DNA of 15,271 bases from an uncultured Terriglobus sp. (GCA_937871605.1 CALMRM010000305.1:1-15271), one strand, 5' to 3'; counted from the stretch's first letter, positions 1 through 7,892 are shown. The notes: generated by a model not told the origin, from the letters alone. Made by a program: numbers and translations.

Positions 1-2
1 AG

Positions 3-194
3 GAGTGGGCGGGCGGGGTCTGCTCTGTAGTTTCGACCGAGCTCATCTCGGGTGCCTCAGCTGTTTCGTTCGGAGTCAAAATCGAATGCCTTCTGGGATG
101 GGTCTGTGGGTGGGCCGCGGGGACGCTGGCGTTCAACCACCTCTCCGTATGGTACGGACGTGGGCACAGGGGGTCAAACGCTGTGGAACGGTAA
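3..194 (+). CDS. C-terminal fragment of a probable membrane protein (5' end outside window)
   Basis: The frame beginning at base 3 is open from the window edge to a TAA at 192-194, giving 63 codons with no start codon in view, as expected for the tail of a gene that begins to the left. The translation has a hydrophobic stretch (LISGASAVSFGVKIECLLG, then WVCGWAAGTLAF) that would fit one or two membrane segments, followed by a short polar tail ending SNAVER. About 70% of third positions are G or C, which suits a coding frame here. I do not recognise the family. A competing frame (5-202) is also open, but its translation is rich in Arg, Cys and Gly and looks less protein-like. Support is modest because the piece is short. 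Confidence 0.4.
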   Translation, partial: EWAGGVCSVVSTELISGASAVSFGVKIECLLGWVCGWAAGTLAFNHLSVWYGRGHRGSNAVER

Positions 195-257
195 GCAGCT
201 AGAGCTTGTAGCAGGCAGCAAAGCCGCACCGGCTCAGCTACCATGCTCTAGTCTGCT

Positions 258-971
258 ATGCCATCCACTCGTGCCGCGCACATTGCCGCGGAACTGCTCC
301 AGGTAAGTCAATCCGTCGTCGCCTGCACACGCTGTCCGCGCCTGCGGGCCTACTGCACGGCCCTAGGCGAAACCAAGCGTCGTGCGTATCTCGACTGGGA
401 GTATTGGACGCTGCCTGTGCCGGGCTTTGGCGACCCAAACGCACGCGTTCTGATTGTGGGGCTGGCACCTGGCGCGCACGGGGCGAATCGCACAGGCCGG
501 CCGTTCACGGGAGATGGCGCAGGCAACTTCATGTATCCGGTGCTCTATGAGACCGGCTTTGCCAGCCAGCCCGGTGCCACCTCCCGTACCGATGGTCTTA
601 CGCTGCGGTACGCGCGCATCGCGTCGATTTGCCGCTGTGCGCCTCCCGCGGACAAACCCACGCCACAGGAGATTCGGAATTGCGCCTCGCACCTCTCTGC
701 GGAGATCCATGCGCTGAAGCGGCTGCGCGTGGTAGTGGCGCTGGGCCGCATCGCCTTCGACGGCTACCTGAACTTCCTGGTAGGCGAGGGAGTCATCGAA
801 AGACGAAGCGCCTTCGCCTTTGCTCACGGCGCAGAGCACCGGCTGCCCAACGGCATGGTTCTGCTGGCCAGCTATCACCCCTCGTTGCGCAACACCAACA
901 CGGGGCGGCTTGACCGCGCCATGTTCACCCGCATTTTCGTTCGGGCAAGGGCGCTGGCGGGCTTGGTCTGA
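258..971 (+). CDS. Uracil-DNA glycosylase, family 5 (UdgB type)
   Basis: This 237-residue protein should remove uracil, and in this family also other deaminated bases such as hypoxanthine, from DNA as the first step of base excision repair in the cytoplasm. The family 5 motif I is clear at residues 68-86 (GLAPGAHGANRTGR followed by PFTGD); the Ala in GLAPGAHG replaces the polar catalytic residue of other UDG families. The DNA-binding HPS motif is at 207-209 (SYHPSLRNTNTGR). Four cysteines, C23, C26, C127 and C142, have the spacing expected for the family's 4Fe-4S cluster. Length is normal. The ATG at 258 has no clear Shine-Dalgarno sequence, but the protein start fits the family. The gap from the preceding fragment is 63 bases and holds only a weak 5-bp inverted repeat (222-234). 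Confidence 0.93.
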   Translation: MPSTRAAHIAAELLQVSQSVVACTRCPRLRAYCTALGETKRRAYLDWEYWTLPVPGFGDPNARVLIVGLAPGAHGANRTGRPFTGDGAGNFMYPVLYETGFASQPGATSRTDGLTLRYARIASICRCAPPADKPTPQEIRNCASHLSAEIHALKRLRVVVALGRIAFDGYLNFLVGEGVIERRSAFAFAHGAEHRLPNGMVLLASYHPSLRNTNTGRLDRAMFTRIFVRARALAGLV

Positions 972-1071
972 GCGGTGCGGCGCAGCGTGTTGCAGAGCAA
1001 GAAACAACCTGCACTCGTACCATCCCATCTGAGGCAAAGACTTACGGAAGAGTATGAAAGCGAGGATTGTT

Positions 1072-1434
1072 ATGAGCAGCAGAAGCTTTTGGATCGCATT
1101 TGTGACTGGCCTCACCGCGGGTTCGGTGATGGCACTGCTCTACGCGCCGCAAAGTGGCAAGGAAGCACGCAAAAAGATCGGCAAGGCCTACGATGACGCG
1201 GCCGACTATGTCGACGAAACCAGCCACTACGTGAAGGACCAGGCAGAACGCTTGAGTAAAGAGGCACAGTCCTCCTACAAGGAGCGCGTCCAGGACCTGG
1301 ACGACGCATATGCAAAGGCGACGGATTCGCTGAGTTCTGCCTATGCTGACGCCAAGGACAAGCTGGCCAGCATTGCTGATACCGCGTTTGGGCAGGTGCA
1401 GGATGTTGCCAAGAAGGGCCGTTCGCTGGTGTAG
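1072..1434 (+). CDS. YtxH domain-containing small membrane protein
   Basis: This 120-residue protein has one N-terminal hydrophobic helix (about residues 5-24, FWIAFVTGLTAGSVMALLYA) followed directly by the YtxH hallmark APQSGKEARKKI. The rest is a long charged, Ala/Lys/Asp-rich helical region likely to be a coiled coil. YtxH proteins are small envelope-associated proteins, often stress-linked, with no known biochemical activity. I prefer the ATG at 1072 because GAGGA lies five bases upstream. An in-frame ATG at 1054 would add MKARIV but has only GGAAG at a three-base spacing. The gene follows the glycosylase gene by 100 bases on the same strand and ends just before a bidirectional terminator. 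The family call is firm; the cellular role is unknown. Confidence 0.85.
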   Translation: MSSRSFWIAFVTGLTAGSVMALLYAPQSGKEARKKIGKAYDDAADYVDETSHYVKDQAERLSKEAQSSYKERVQDLDDAYAKATDSLSSAYADAKDKLASIADTAFGQVQDVAKKGRSLV

Positions 1435-1452
1435 TGCGCACGACCAGATGCG

Positions 1453-1482
1453 AAAAGAGGAGGCCCGCAGGCCTCCTCTTTT
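1453..1482. terminator. Bidirectional intrinsic terminator between ytxH-like gene and clpC
   Basis: A perfect 13-bp inverted repeat, AAAAGAGGAGGCC at 1453-1465 and GGCCTCCTCTTTT at 1470-1482, encloses a four-base loop. The GC-rich core is flanked by A and T runs, so either strand gives a hairpin followed by U residues. It lies between two convergent genes, 18 bases after one stop and 15 bases before the other, as expected for a shared terminator. Confidence 0.93.
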
Positions 1483-1497
1483 CGTTTGTGGTTTCGC

Positions 1498-3987
1498 CTA
1501 GATGAGCGACAACGATGCACCTTCCAACTGCTCGTCGCCCTCCTGCGCCACGGGACGGTAGAACAGCTGATCGTTCCCGAGGTATACCTCTAGAAACGCT
1601 GGCCGCTGCGTGATTTGTCCCGCGATCAGCGCTTCCGAGAGCGGGTCTTCGACGTAGCGCTGCAGCGCGCGGCGCAGTGGACGCGCACCGTACGTGCGGT
1701 CAACTAGCGTCTTGTCGAGAATCCACTTTTTGGCCTCGTCTGTTACGGAGATGGTGATCGCCTTATGAACCAGGTTCACATTCAAGTTCTGCACCAGCAA
1801 CTCAAGGACCTGCATGAGGTCTGCGTCAGAGAGAGCCGTGAAGACGATGATTTCGTCAAGGCGGTTGATAAATTCAGGGTTAAAGGTCCGCTTGACCTCG
1901 CCCTTCACCATCTCCTCCATCTTTTCGAAGATGACCTCGTCCTTGTTCGACTGAAAGCCGAGCCCTTCCCGCTTCATCAGGTGCTTGGCACCGATGTTCG
2001 ACGTCATGATGAGGATCGTGTTTTTGAAGTCGACAGTATTGCCGAGACCGTCGGTAAGGTGACCGTCTTCAAACACCTGCAGTAGCAGGTTGAAGACGTC
2101 CGGATGCGCCTTTTCGATTTCGTCCAGCAGCACAACAGAGTATGGCGAACGCTTGACGCGTTCCGTCAGCTGCCCCCCTTCCTCGTAGCCCACGTAGCCC
2201 GGAGGCGAGCCAATCAGCTTCGAAACCGAGTGCTTCTCCATGAACTCCGACATGTCGAAGCGGATGAGCGACTTGTCCGAGCCGAACAGGAACTGCGCCA
2301 GCGTGCGCGCCATTTCTGTCTTGCCGACGCCAGTCGGTCCCAGAAATAGGAACGAGCCGATGGGGCGGGAGGGGTTCTTGAGGCCCGCACGCGACCGGCG
2401 GATGGCTCGAGACAGGGCGCTGATCGCCTTCTCCTGTGAGATGACCCGCTTGTGCAACTCCTCTTCTACGCGCAGGAGCTTGGCGGTCTCTTCCTCCTTC
2501 AGGCTGGTGATGGGCACGCCTGTCCAGCGGCTCACCACGTCCTCGATGTCCTCCTTGGTCACGATGCCGGAAGAGGAATCGTCCAGGTGGTACTTGTCGC
2601 GCAGGGCGCGGAGATTGTCACGCTCCTTACGCTCCTCGTCGGAGTAGAAGCGTGCCTTTTCAAATTCATGGTTCGCGATGGCGTTTTCCATGCGGTGCAC
2701 GATGAACTTGATGCGCTTTTGTACCTCCGTCAGCTCTTCCGGCAGCGTGGTCTGCCGCAGCTTTACGCGCGCGCCAGCCTCGTCAATCAGGTCAATGGCC
2801 TTGTCCGGTAGAAAGCGGTCAGGAATGTACCGGCTTGAGTGCGTAACGGAGTACGTGATGGCGTCGTCGGTGTAGCTGACGGCGTGAAACTTCTCGTACT
2901 TGTCCTTGATGCCCATGATGATCTTGATGGCATCTTCCTCGTTCGGCGGCGGAACCTTGACCGCCTGGAACCGACGTTCCAGCGAGCGGTCCTTCTCGAT
3001 GGACTTGCGGAACTCCGCAGGCGTGGTGGCACCGATGCACTGAATCTCACCGCGGCTGAGTGCCGGCTTCAGGATGTTGGCGGCGTCCAGCGAACCCTCT
3101 GCCGAACCCGCACCTACCAGCGTGTGCAGCTCGTCGATGAAAACGATGCTGTTCTGGTTTTCCATCAGCTCTTTCATGATGGTCTTGAGCCGCTCTTCGA
3201 ACTGACCGCGATACTTGGTGCCGGCAACAATGAGCGACAGGTCCAGCGAGAGTACCCGCTTTTCCGCGAGGAAGCTCGGCACCTCGCCGTCAGCGATCTT
3301 CTGGGCAAGGCCTTCGACGATGGCAGTCTTGCCCACACCCGGCTCGCCAATGAGGACAGGGTTGTTCTTGGTGCGGCGGCACAGGATCTGAATGACACGG
3401 TCCACCTCGCCATCGCGGCCGACGAGTGGATCGAGTTGCTGATCCATGGCAGCCTGCGTGAGGTCACGCGAAAACTCCGCCAGCATACTCTGCTCCTGCT
3501 GCGCCGGTGCGTTGGTGGCGCGTTGCTGCTGTTTCTGCTGCTGTGCCGTTGGCTTGTCCTGCGTGGTGCGCTGCAGTTCCTCACGGATGGTGGGTAGCCG
3601 CAGACCGCGCTCCAACAGGATTTCCGCGGCAAAGCACTTTTCCTCGCGCAGCAGGCCCAGCAGGAGGTGCTCCGTTCCGATGTGCTTATGGCTCAGCCGC
3701 TCCGCCTCTTCCGCGGCATAGGCCAGAACGCGCTTGCACTCATTGGAAAGCGGCAGGTCCACGGAGGTCGACACCTTCTCGCGAATGGTGGTGTGACCCT
3801 CAATCTGTTTGCGAATGGATTCCACCGACGCATGCGAACGGAGGAAACGGTTAGTCAGCGCCTTGTCTTCGCGAAGCAGCCCCAGCAGGAGATGTTCCGT
3901 TTCGATGTAGGGCGAGCCGAATTGACTGGCCTCGTAGCGCGCAAAGAAAATGACGCGCCGCGCTTTCTCGGTATAACGCTCGAACAT
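1498..3987 (-). CDS. clpC: ClpC AAA+ unfoldase of the ClpCP protease
   Basis: This 829-residue two-ring AAA+ ATPase unfolds proteins and feeds them to ClpP. Residues 1-145 hold the two Clp N repeats (each with a TEHLLLGLLRE motif), followed by a Gln-rich linker (149-166). NBD1 has Walker A GEPGVGKT at 214-221, a pore-loop Tyr at 259 and Walker B FIDE at 283-286. A UVR motif in the middle domain (439-454, NHEFEKARFYSDEERK) marks it as ClpC rather than ClpA or ClpB. NBD2 has Walker A GPTGVGKT at 550-557, pore loop GYVGY at 597-601 and Walker B at 618-623. LGF at 676-678 fits the ClpP-docking tripeptide. The start at 3987 (MFERYTEKARR) matches the family and has AAGGGGGAG five bases upstream; an in-frame start 38 codons further up adds non-conserved sequence. 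No ctsR or mcsAB genes are adjacent. Confidence 0.97.
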   Translation of the reverse strand: MFERYTEKARRVIFFARYEASQFGSPYIETEHLLLGLLREDKALTNRFLRSHASVESIRKQIEGHTTIREKVSTSVDLPLSNECKRVLAYAAEEAERLSHKHIGTEHLLLGLLREEKCFAAEILLERGLRLPTIREELQRTTQDKPTAQQQKQQQRATNAPAQQEQSMLAEFSRDLTQAAMDQQLDPLVGRDGEVDRVIQILCRRTKNNPVLIGEPGVGKTAIVEGLAQKIADGEVPSFLAEKRVLSLDLSLIVAGTKYRGQFEERLKTIMKELMENQNSIVFIDELHTLVGAGSAEGSLDAANILKPALSRGEIQCIGATTPAEFRKSIEKDRSLERRFQAVKVPPPNEEDAIKIIMGIKDKYEKFHAVSYTDDAITYSVTHSSRYIPDRFLPDKAIDLIDEAGARVKLRQTTLPEELTEVQKRIKFIVHRMENAIANHEFEKARFYSDEERKERDNLRALRDKYHLDDSSSGIVTKEDIEDVVSRWTGVPITSLKEEETAKLLRVEEELHKRVISQEKAISALSRAIRRSRAGLKNPSRPIGSFLFLGPTGVGKTEMARTLAQFLFGSDKSLIRFDMSEFMEKHSVSKLIGSPPGYVGYEEGGQLTERVKRSPYSVVLLDEIEKAHPDVFNLLLQVFEDGHLTDGLGNTVDFKNTILIMTSNIGAKHLMKREGLGFQSNKDEVIFEKMEEMVKGEVKRTFNPEFINRLDEIIVFTALSDADLMQVLELLVQNLNVNLVHKAITISVTDEAKKWILDKTLVDRTYGARPLRRALQRYVEDPLSEALIAGQITQRPAFLEVYLGNDQLFYRPVAQEGDEQLEGASLSLI

Positions 3988-4043
3988 GCTCCCCCTTGTG
4001 TTTACGACGGCCTCGCCGCCTGCAAACGCATGGTTCCTGCTCG

Positions 4044-4074
4044 TTCCCGCATCAGATCGAACTGGATGCGGAAA
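4044..4074 (-). promoter_or_regulatory. Stem-loop in the clpC leader
   Basis: CCGCATC (4047-4053) and GATGCGG (4065-4071) form a perfect 7-bp inverted repeat around an 11-base loop. Two more pairs can form beyond a single mismatch. It lies about 60 bases upstream of the clpC start on the transcribed strand, so it could fold in the clpC 5' leader or serve as a protein-binding site. Which of these applies is unknown. Confidence 0.4.
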
Positions 4075-4084
4075 CACCTGGAAC

Positions 4085-4107
4085 ACAAAACCGTGTGGCA
4101 AACACGG
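4085..4107 (-). terminator. Possible intrinsic terminator after lolD, upstream of clpC
   Basis: Read on the minus strand, CCGTGT, a five-base loop TTGCC and ACACGG are followed by TTTTGTGTT. This is the form of a short factor-independent terminator. It lies about 145 bases past the lolD stop, so it could end lolD transcripts, or attenuate clpC if clpC is also read from further upstream. The stem is only 6 bp. Confidence 0.4.
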
Positions 4108-4170
4108 CTCGACTCCACATCCTTGCTCTCACCAGTCTACTGCAGTGCTGAACCCGGAGTTTCACACAGC

Positions 4171-4185
4171 GAACACCCCTTGTTC
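4171..4185. repeat. Inverted repeat GAACA-N5-TGTTC upstream of clpC
   Basis: GAACA at 4171-4175 and TGTTC at 4181-4185 form a short palindrome with a five-base spacer (CCCCT), about 190 bases before the clpC start and 66 bases past the lolD stop. Its size and symmetry would suit a dimeric repressor operator. It does not have the GAAC-N4-GTTC spacing of a Gram-positive LexA box, nor the tandem layout of a CtsR site. Confidence 0.3.
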
Positions 4186-4250
4186 ACGCAGGACTGGTCG
4201 GTATCTCCACTTAGACGTGCTGTGCTTCAAAACGGCGCGGGTAAGGATCG

Positions 4251-4976
4251 CTACTGCAGGCTGCCGTTACCCTGCAGAGGCTGCAGCCGGCCCTCCTGCA
4301 GCACCAACGCCCGGCTACACCGGCCAGCCAGCCCCAGGTGGTGAGTCACCATGACCGATGTGAGCCCGTGCGTCGTGTGCAGACGCTGCAGCAGGGCAAA
4401 GATGGTTTCGGCGGTGCGGCTGTCCAGGTCGCCCGTGGGCTCATCGGCCAGCAGCAGCTTAGGCTCAGTTACCAGCGCCCGCGCCAGGGAGACGCGCTGC
4501 TGTTCTCCACCGGAAAGCTCACCGGAGCGGTGCGTTGCGCGGTCTGCAAGCCCAACTTCACGGAGCCATTGCGCGGCCTTGCCCAGGGCGTGCGCACGTG
4601 GCATGCCCCGCGCCAGCAGCGGCATGGCGATGTTCTCCAGCGCGGTAAATTCTGGCAGGAGGTAGTGGAACTGCCACACGTAGCCAACCGTGCGGTTGCG
4701 AAAGTCGGCCTGGCCTGCGGCCCTCAGCCTCGTGACGTCGATGCCATCCACGGTTACATGGCCCGTGGTCGGTGCATCCAGCGCGGCCAGCATGTGCAGC
4801 AGCGTGCTCTTGCCTGCGCCGCTTGCCCCCACAATGGCGAGCAGTTCCCCGGCGGGCACGTCCAGCGAGAGGTCCCGAAACAGCTCCACCGCTCCATGCG
4901 CCGTGCGGTAGCTTTTTGAGAGTGAGCGCACCTGTACAAGGCACGGCCTGTCTTCGCGTGCTGCGGTGTCGGACAT
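4251..4976 (-). CDS. lolD: ABC transporter ATPase, LolD-like
   Basis: This 241-residue ATP-binding subunit is most like LolD, the ATPase that powers release of lipoproteins from the inner membrane for transport to the outer membrane; the wider family also serves MacB/FtsX-type permeases. Visible motifs are Walker A GASGAGKS (50-57), Q-loop Gln102 in WQFHYLLPEF (the FHxLLPEF form is typical of LolD), signature LSGGEQ (154-159), Walker B LLLADE (174-179) and H-loop His212. The usual THD after Walker B reads THH here. The ATG at 4976 has AGGA five bases upstream. No LolC/LolE-type permease gene is adjacent, so the partner must be encoded elsewhere or lie outside the window. The gene ends 263 bases before the clpC start on the same strand. 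Confidence 0.85.
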   Translation of the reverse strand: MSDTAAREDRPCLVQVRSLSKSYRTAHGAVELFRDLSLDVPAGELLAIVGASGAGKSTLLHMLAALDAPTTGHVTVDGIDVTRLRAAGQADFRNRTVGYVWQFHYLLPEFTALENIAMPLLARGMPRAHALGKAAQWLREVGLADRATHRSGELSGGEQQRVSLARALVTEPKLLLADEPTGDLDSRTAETIFALLQRLHTTHGLTSVMVTHHLGLAGRCSRALVLQEGRLQPLQGNGSLQ

Positions 4977-5007
4977 CGTATCCTGATGCTAGAACAGGAG
5001 TGCGCGC

Positions 5008-5301
5008 GTGACAGATGCAGCCAGCCGCTTTCTTGCGGAGCCAATGACCGAGCGGGAATCCATGGCGCTGCAGGCCCTTTGGCACGCCGCACACGGCGAC
5101 TGGAATGCCGCGCACGAAGCTGCTCAATCCAGCGAAGATGCCGATGCCGCCTGGGTGCATGCACTGCTGCACCGTCAGGAGGGCGATGACGCCAACGCCC
5201 GGTACTGGTACCGGCGGGCGGGCAAACCCGTGTTCCGCGGTAGCGTGGGTGAGGAGCAGGACGCGATGCTTGACGCTCTGCTGTCGCACAGTACACGCTA
5301 A
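5008..5301 (+). CDS. Conserved small protein with TPR-like helices, function unknown
   Basis: This 97-residue protein probably starts at GTG 5008, with AGGAG seven bases upstream; an in-frame ATG at 5044 is possible but lacks that site. It has no signal peptide or membrane segment. The core pattern (ALWHAAHGDWNAAHEAAQ, then AWVHALLHRQEGD, then ARYWYRRAGKP) has the W-x(4)-G-x(3)-A rhythm of helical-hairpin repeats, and resembles a family of roughly 100-residue bacterial proteins that I know only as conserved hypotheticals. It begins 31 bases from the divergent lolD start, and its TAA overlaps the glnD stop tail to tail by four bases. No function can be assigned; a protein-binding role is only an inference from the fold. 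Confidence 0.75.
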   Translation: MTDAASRFLAEPMTERESMALQALWHAAHGDWNAAHEAAQSSEDADAAWVHALLHRQEGDDANARYWYRRAGKPVFRGSVGEEQDAMLDALLSHSTR

Positions 5302-7892
5302 CCGGCGTTGCCTTGGATTGCGGTGAGCAGCTGTTGCTGTAAGGTGGGCAGCAGGTCCGGGTTCAGGGGTTCGCCGTTCTGCGTGAGATAGAACACGTCG
5401 ATGGCTGTCTCGCCCTCCGTATCAATGACAGCGACGCGTATGTCGCACGCGGCTTCTGCCAGGACGACGCTGATGCTGTACAGCAGGCCCGGCACGTCCT
5501 GCGCCACGACCTGCAGCAGGGTGGCATGGCTGGACGACTCCGTATCAAAGTGCACGGACGTTGCAATCTCCAGCAGAGGACCGCGCCGCCGCGAGCGTTT
5601 GCGCCCCTCCAGCAGCCGCTTCGCCAGTGCGGCGTCGCCAATGGCGTCATGCACGTCGCGAAGCAGCCGGTCCCGCTCGGAGGGGTTCTTCTCCAGCGTT
5701 CCAAAGCTGTCCGTAAAGCGAAAGCTGTCGACCACCGTGCCGCGGGCGTTGCTAAAGGCATCTGCGGTGACAATGTTCATGCCCCATGCGGCGAGCACCC
5801 CCACGATGCGCGAGAACAGCAGCCGGCGATCCGGCGTGACGAGCGTCAATTCGCTCAGGTCGCCGCTCCCGGCGAAGTCCAGTTGCACCGGGTCCTGGGC
5901 CAGCAGCTTGCCCATGCGGTATTGTGCACGGATTTGCTCGGGTGACCGTGTTTGCAGGTAGCGCTGGGGAAAACCTTCCAGAAACTGCAGCACCTCGCGG
6001 CGCTCGTCTGGTAGGGATTGCGTCACGCGCAGAACCAGGTCACTGGAGACGCGCGTGTCCACGCGTTCCTCGTCTATGTTGCGATCCAGGTAGTTGGCCG
6101 TTGCGATAAACAGGCGCCAAAGGTTCTCCGCCTTCCAGGGTGTCAGAGCGTCCGGATGCACCGCCTGGATGTCTGCAAAGGTGAACAGCGCCAGCATTCG
6201 CAGCTCTTCCGGTGACTGCACTTTGCGGGCGAAGGTCCGTACCGTTTCTGCGTCAAAGATGTCGCGGCGCAGCGCGGCACTCATCTCCAGGTGGTTGCGA
6301 ATCAGCGTCAGCACCAGGCGCGTGCTGTGCTCGTCCATGTGCAGGCGCGTAAGGACACCTGCGGCGAGGGTTGCGCTCTCCTCGGCGTGATTTCCTGTGG
6401 CCCGCCCTTTGCCGGTGTCATGCAGCAAGGCCGCCAGGTATAGCAGCACGGGATGCTGCAGATCGTGCAGAACCGCGGCGAACTTGGTCGCCCACTCTGC
6501 CATCGCACCCGTCTTCGCATCGGGCAAGCCATGCAGGTTGTCGATGACCACGAACGTGTGCTCGTCCACGGTGTAGCGGTGGTAGGCATCGCGAATCACC
6601 AGAGCATCGATGCCGTGGAACTCAGGCACGACGAGCTCCAGCACACCCAGTTCATGCATGGTGCGCAGTGCCAGCCCGGCATGCCGGCCCAGCAGGATGG
6701 GTCGCAACTGCTGCCAAAGGACAGCACCGCCCTCCAGTGCCTGCGAGAGCAGGGGTAGCCTGTTTTCGAGCCGGGTAGCGGCTTCCAGGTCGAGCCGCGC
6801 GCCCGTTTTAGCCATTAACTGGAAGACCTGCATGGCTGTTTCAGCGTCTGTTGCTGGGTCGCTCGCGATGGCTGGCGCTGTGAAGCGGATACGGCCCTGC
6901 TTGATGGTGAGGCCACCAGTCGGCTCCGGCAGGGCCCGCCGCAGTAGTTGTGTCAGCGAGGGCAGAACACTGCGGTCCGGCACGCGCTCCATCTGCTGGT
7001 GCAGGGCACGCGCGACCGTGCGTGCGTGGCGAAAGTAAAGCTGCATCCAGTTTGCCGGGTCACGCGGCTGCGTGCCTGGCCCTCCCACGTCCTCTGCCGC
7101 AGCCGCGTCCTGCGTGCGCCATTCCAGAATGTTCGTGTCCCGTCCCATACGGAAGTGCAGGAAGCAGCGCAGTGAGGTCAAAAATGCAGTCGCCTCGCGT
7201 AACTCGTTGCCCGCAACCGGCGCACCCTCTGTAAGGCGCGCCAGCCAATCGCAGGCATTGCGGTCGCGCAACCCGCCGGGACACTCCTTGATGTTCGGTT
7301 CCAGGTGAAAAAGGGTGTCACCATATTTCGCGTGCCGGACGCGTGTCAGTTCCAGCAGTTGCGTGGTGATCGCAACGCTGTCTCTGGACAGCAGCTGCGG
7401 CAGCACCTCCGCGTGCAGTTGCTGTGCCAGTGTGCCGTCGCCACACACCGTTCTGCTGTCCAGCAGTGCCAACGCAAACTCCGGATTGCCCGGGTTTAAT
7501 CGAGCGCATTCCGAGAGCTGCCGGGTTGTTGCGGCTAACCGCACACCGCTGTCCCATAGCGCCTTTGAGAGCCTGCGCAGTGCGGTTTGGGCGGTCTGCT
7601 CGGCAGCCTGGTTTGCGACGAGGAAAAGCAGGTCAATATCGGAGAAGGGAAAGCTCTCCTGCCGTCCATACCCACCCACGGCGACAATCGCGATGTCGTG
7701 CGCCCGCGCGGCATTCCCTTCTGCTGACAGCGATGTCCACAGAGTGCGGATGAGAAGGTCAACGGCGGCTGTGCGCTGCTGCACAACCTCTGGCCCGCTC
7801 CGGCGATCCCGCTGGAACACCGCACGCAGCTCTGCCATCGTGGCTTGGTAGTGGGTGCGCGCCCCCTCGCAAACAGCGTCGAACTCTGTCAT
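5298..7892 (-). CDS. glnD: Bifunctional PII uridylyltransferase/uridylyl-removing enzyme
   Basis: This 864-residue enzyme adds UMP to the T-loop Tyr of PII proteins when glutamine is low and removes it when glutamine is high, so it is the primary nitrogen sensor. Domain order is canonical. The nucleotidyltransferase site has GGYGR at 73-77 and SDIDLLF at 84-90, with Asp85 and Asp87 as metal ligands. The conserved PNIKECPGGLRD segment is near 198-209. The HD domain for UMP removal includes YHRYTVDEHT (436-445) and LLHDTGKG (488-495). Two C-terminal ACT domains (about 680-755 and 790-850) should bind glutamine. Length is normal. It is the last gene of the amtB-glnK-glnD run, 45 bases after glnK, and has only a weak ribosome-binding site (AAGGCGA). 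Confidence 0.96.
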   Translation of the reverse strand: MTEFDAVCEGARTHYQATMAELRAVFQRDRRSGPEVVQQRTAAVDLLIRTLWTSLSAEGNAARAHDIAIVAVGGYGRQESFPFSDIDLLFLVANQAAEQTAQTALRRLSKALWDSGVRLAATTRQLSECARLNPGNPEFALALLDSRTVCGDGTLAQQLHAEVLPQLLSRDSVAITTQLLELTRVRHAKYGDTLFHLEPNIKECPGGLRDRNACDWLARLTEGAPVAGNELREATAFLTSLRCFLHFRMGRDTNILEWRTQDAAAAEDVGGPGTQPRDPANWMQLYFRHARTVARALHQQMERVPDRSVLPSLTQLLRRALPEPTGGLTIKQGRIRFTAPAIASDPATDAETAMQVFQLMAKTGARLDLEAATRLENRLPLLSQALEGGAVLWQQLRPILLGRHAGLALRTMHELGVLELVVPEFHGIDALVIRDAYHRYTVDEHTFVVIDNLHGLPDAKTGAMAEWATKFAAVLHDLQHPVLLYLAALLHDTGKGRATGNHAEESATLAAGVLTRLHMDEHSTRLVLTLIRNHLEMSAALRRDIFDAETVRTFARKVQSPEELRMLALFTFADIQAVHPDALTPWKAENLWRLFIATANYLDRNIDEERVDTRVSSDLVLRVTQSLPDERREVLQFLEGFPQRYLQTRSPEQIRAQYRMGKLLAQDPVQLDFAGSGDLSELTLVTPDRRLLFSRIVGVLAAWGMNIVTADAFSNARGTVVDSFRFTDSFGTLEKNPSERDRLLRDVHDAIGDAALAKRLLEGRKRSRRRGPLLEIATSVHFDTESSSHATLLQVVAQDVPGLLYSISVVLAEAACDIRVAVIDTEGETAIDVFYLTQNGEPLNPDLLPTLQQQLLTAIQGNAG

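Noticed and set aside
363..1115. 250-codon minus-strand open frame opposite the uracil-DNA glycosylase
   Set aside because: The opposite strand encodes a clear family 5 glycosylase with all motifs; this frame has no recognisable features.
2839..3597. 252-codon plus-strand open frame opposite clpC
   Set aside because: It is antisense to the conserved NBD1 of ClpC; the open frame is explained by codon bias, and no ribosome-binding site or family resemblance is seen.
3988..4101. A 38-codon N-terminal extension of ClpC
   Set aside because: The ATG at 3987 begins exactly where ClpC homology starts and has a strong AAGGGGGAG site; the extension is not ClpC-like.
4170..4186. LexA (SOS) box upstream of clpC
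   Set aside because: GAAC and GTTC are seven bases apart instead of four, so it does not fit the Gram-positive type LexA operator.
4558..5289. 243-codon minus-strand open frame spanning the lolD start and the 97-residue gene
   Set aside because: It runs across a real gene start in another frame, and its Cys/His/Gly-rich translation shows no domain.
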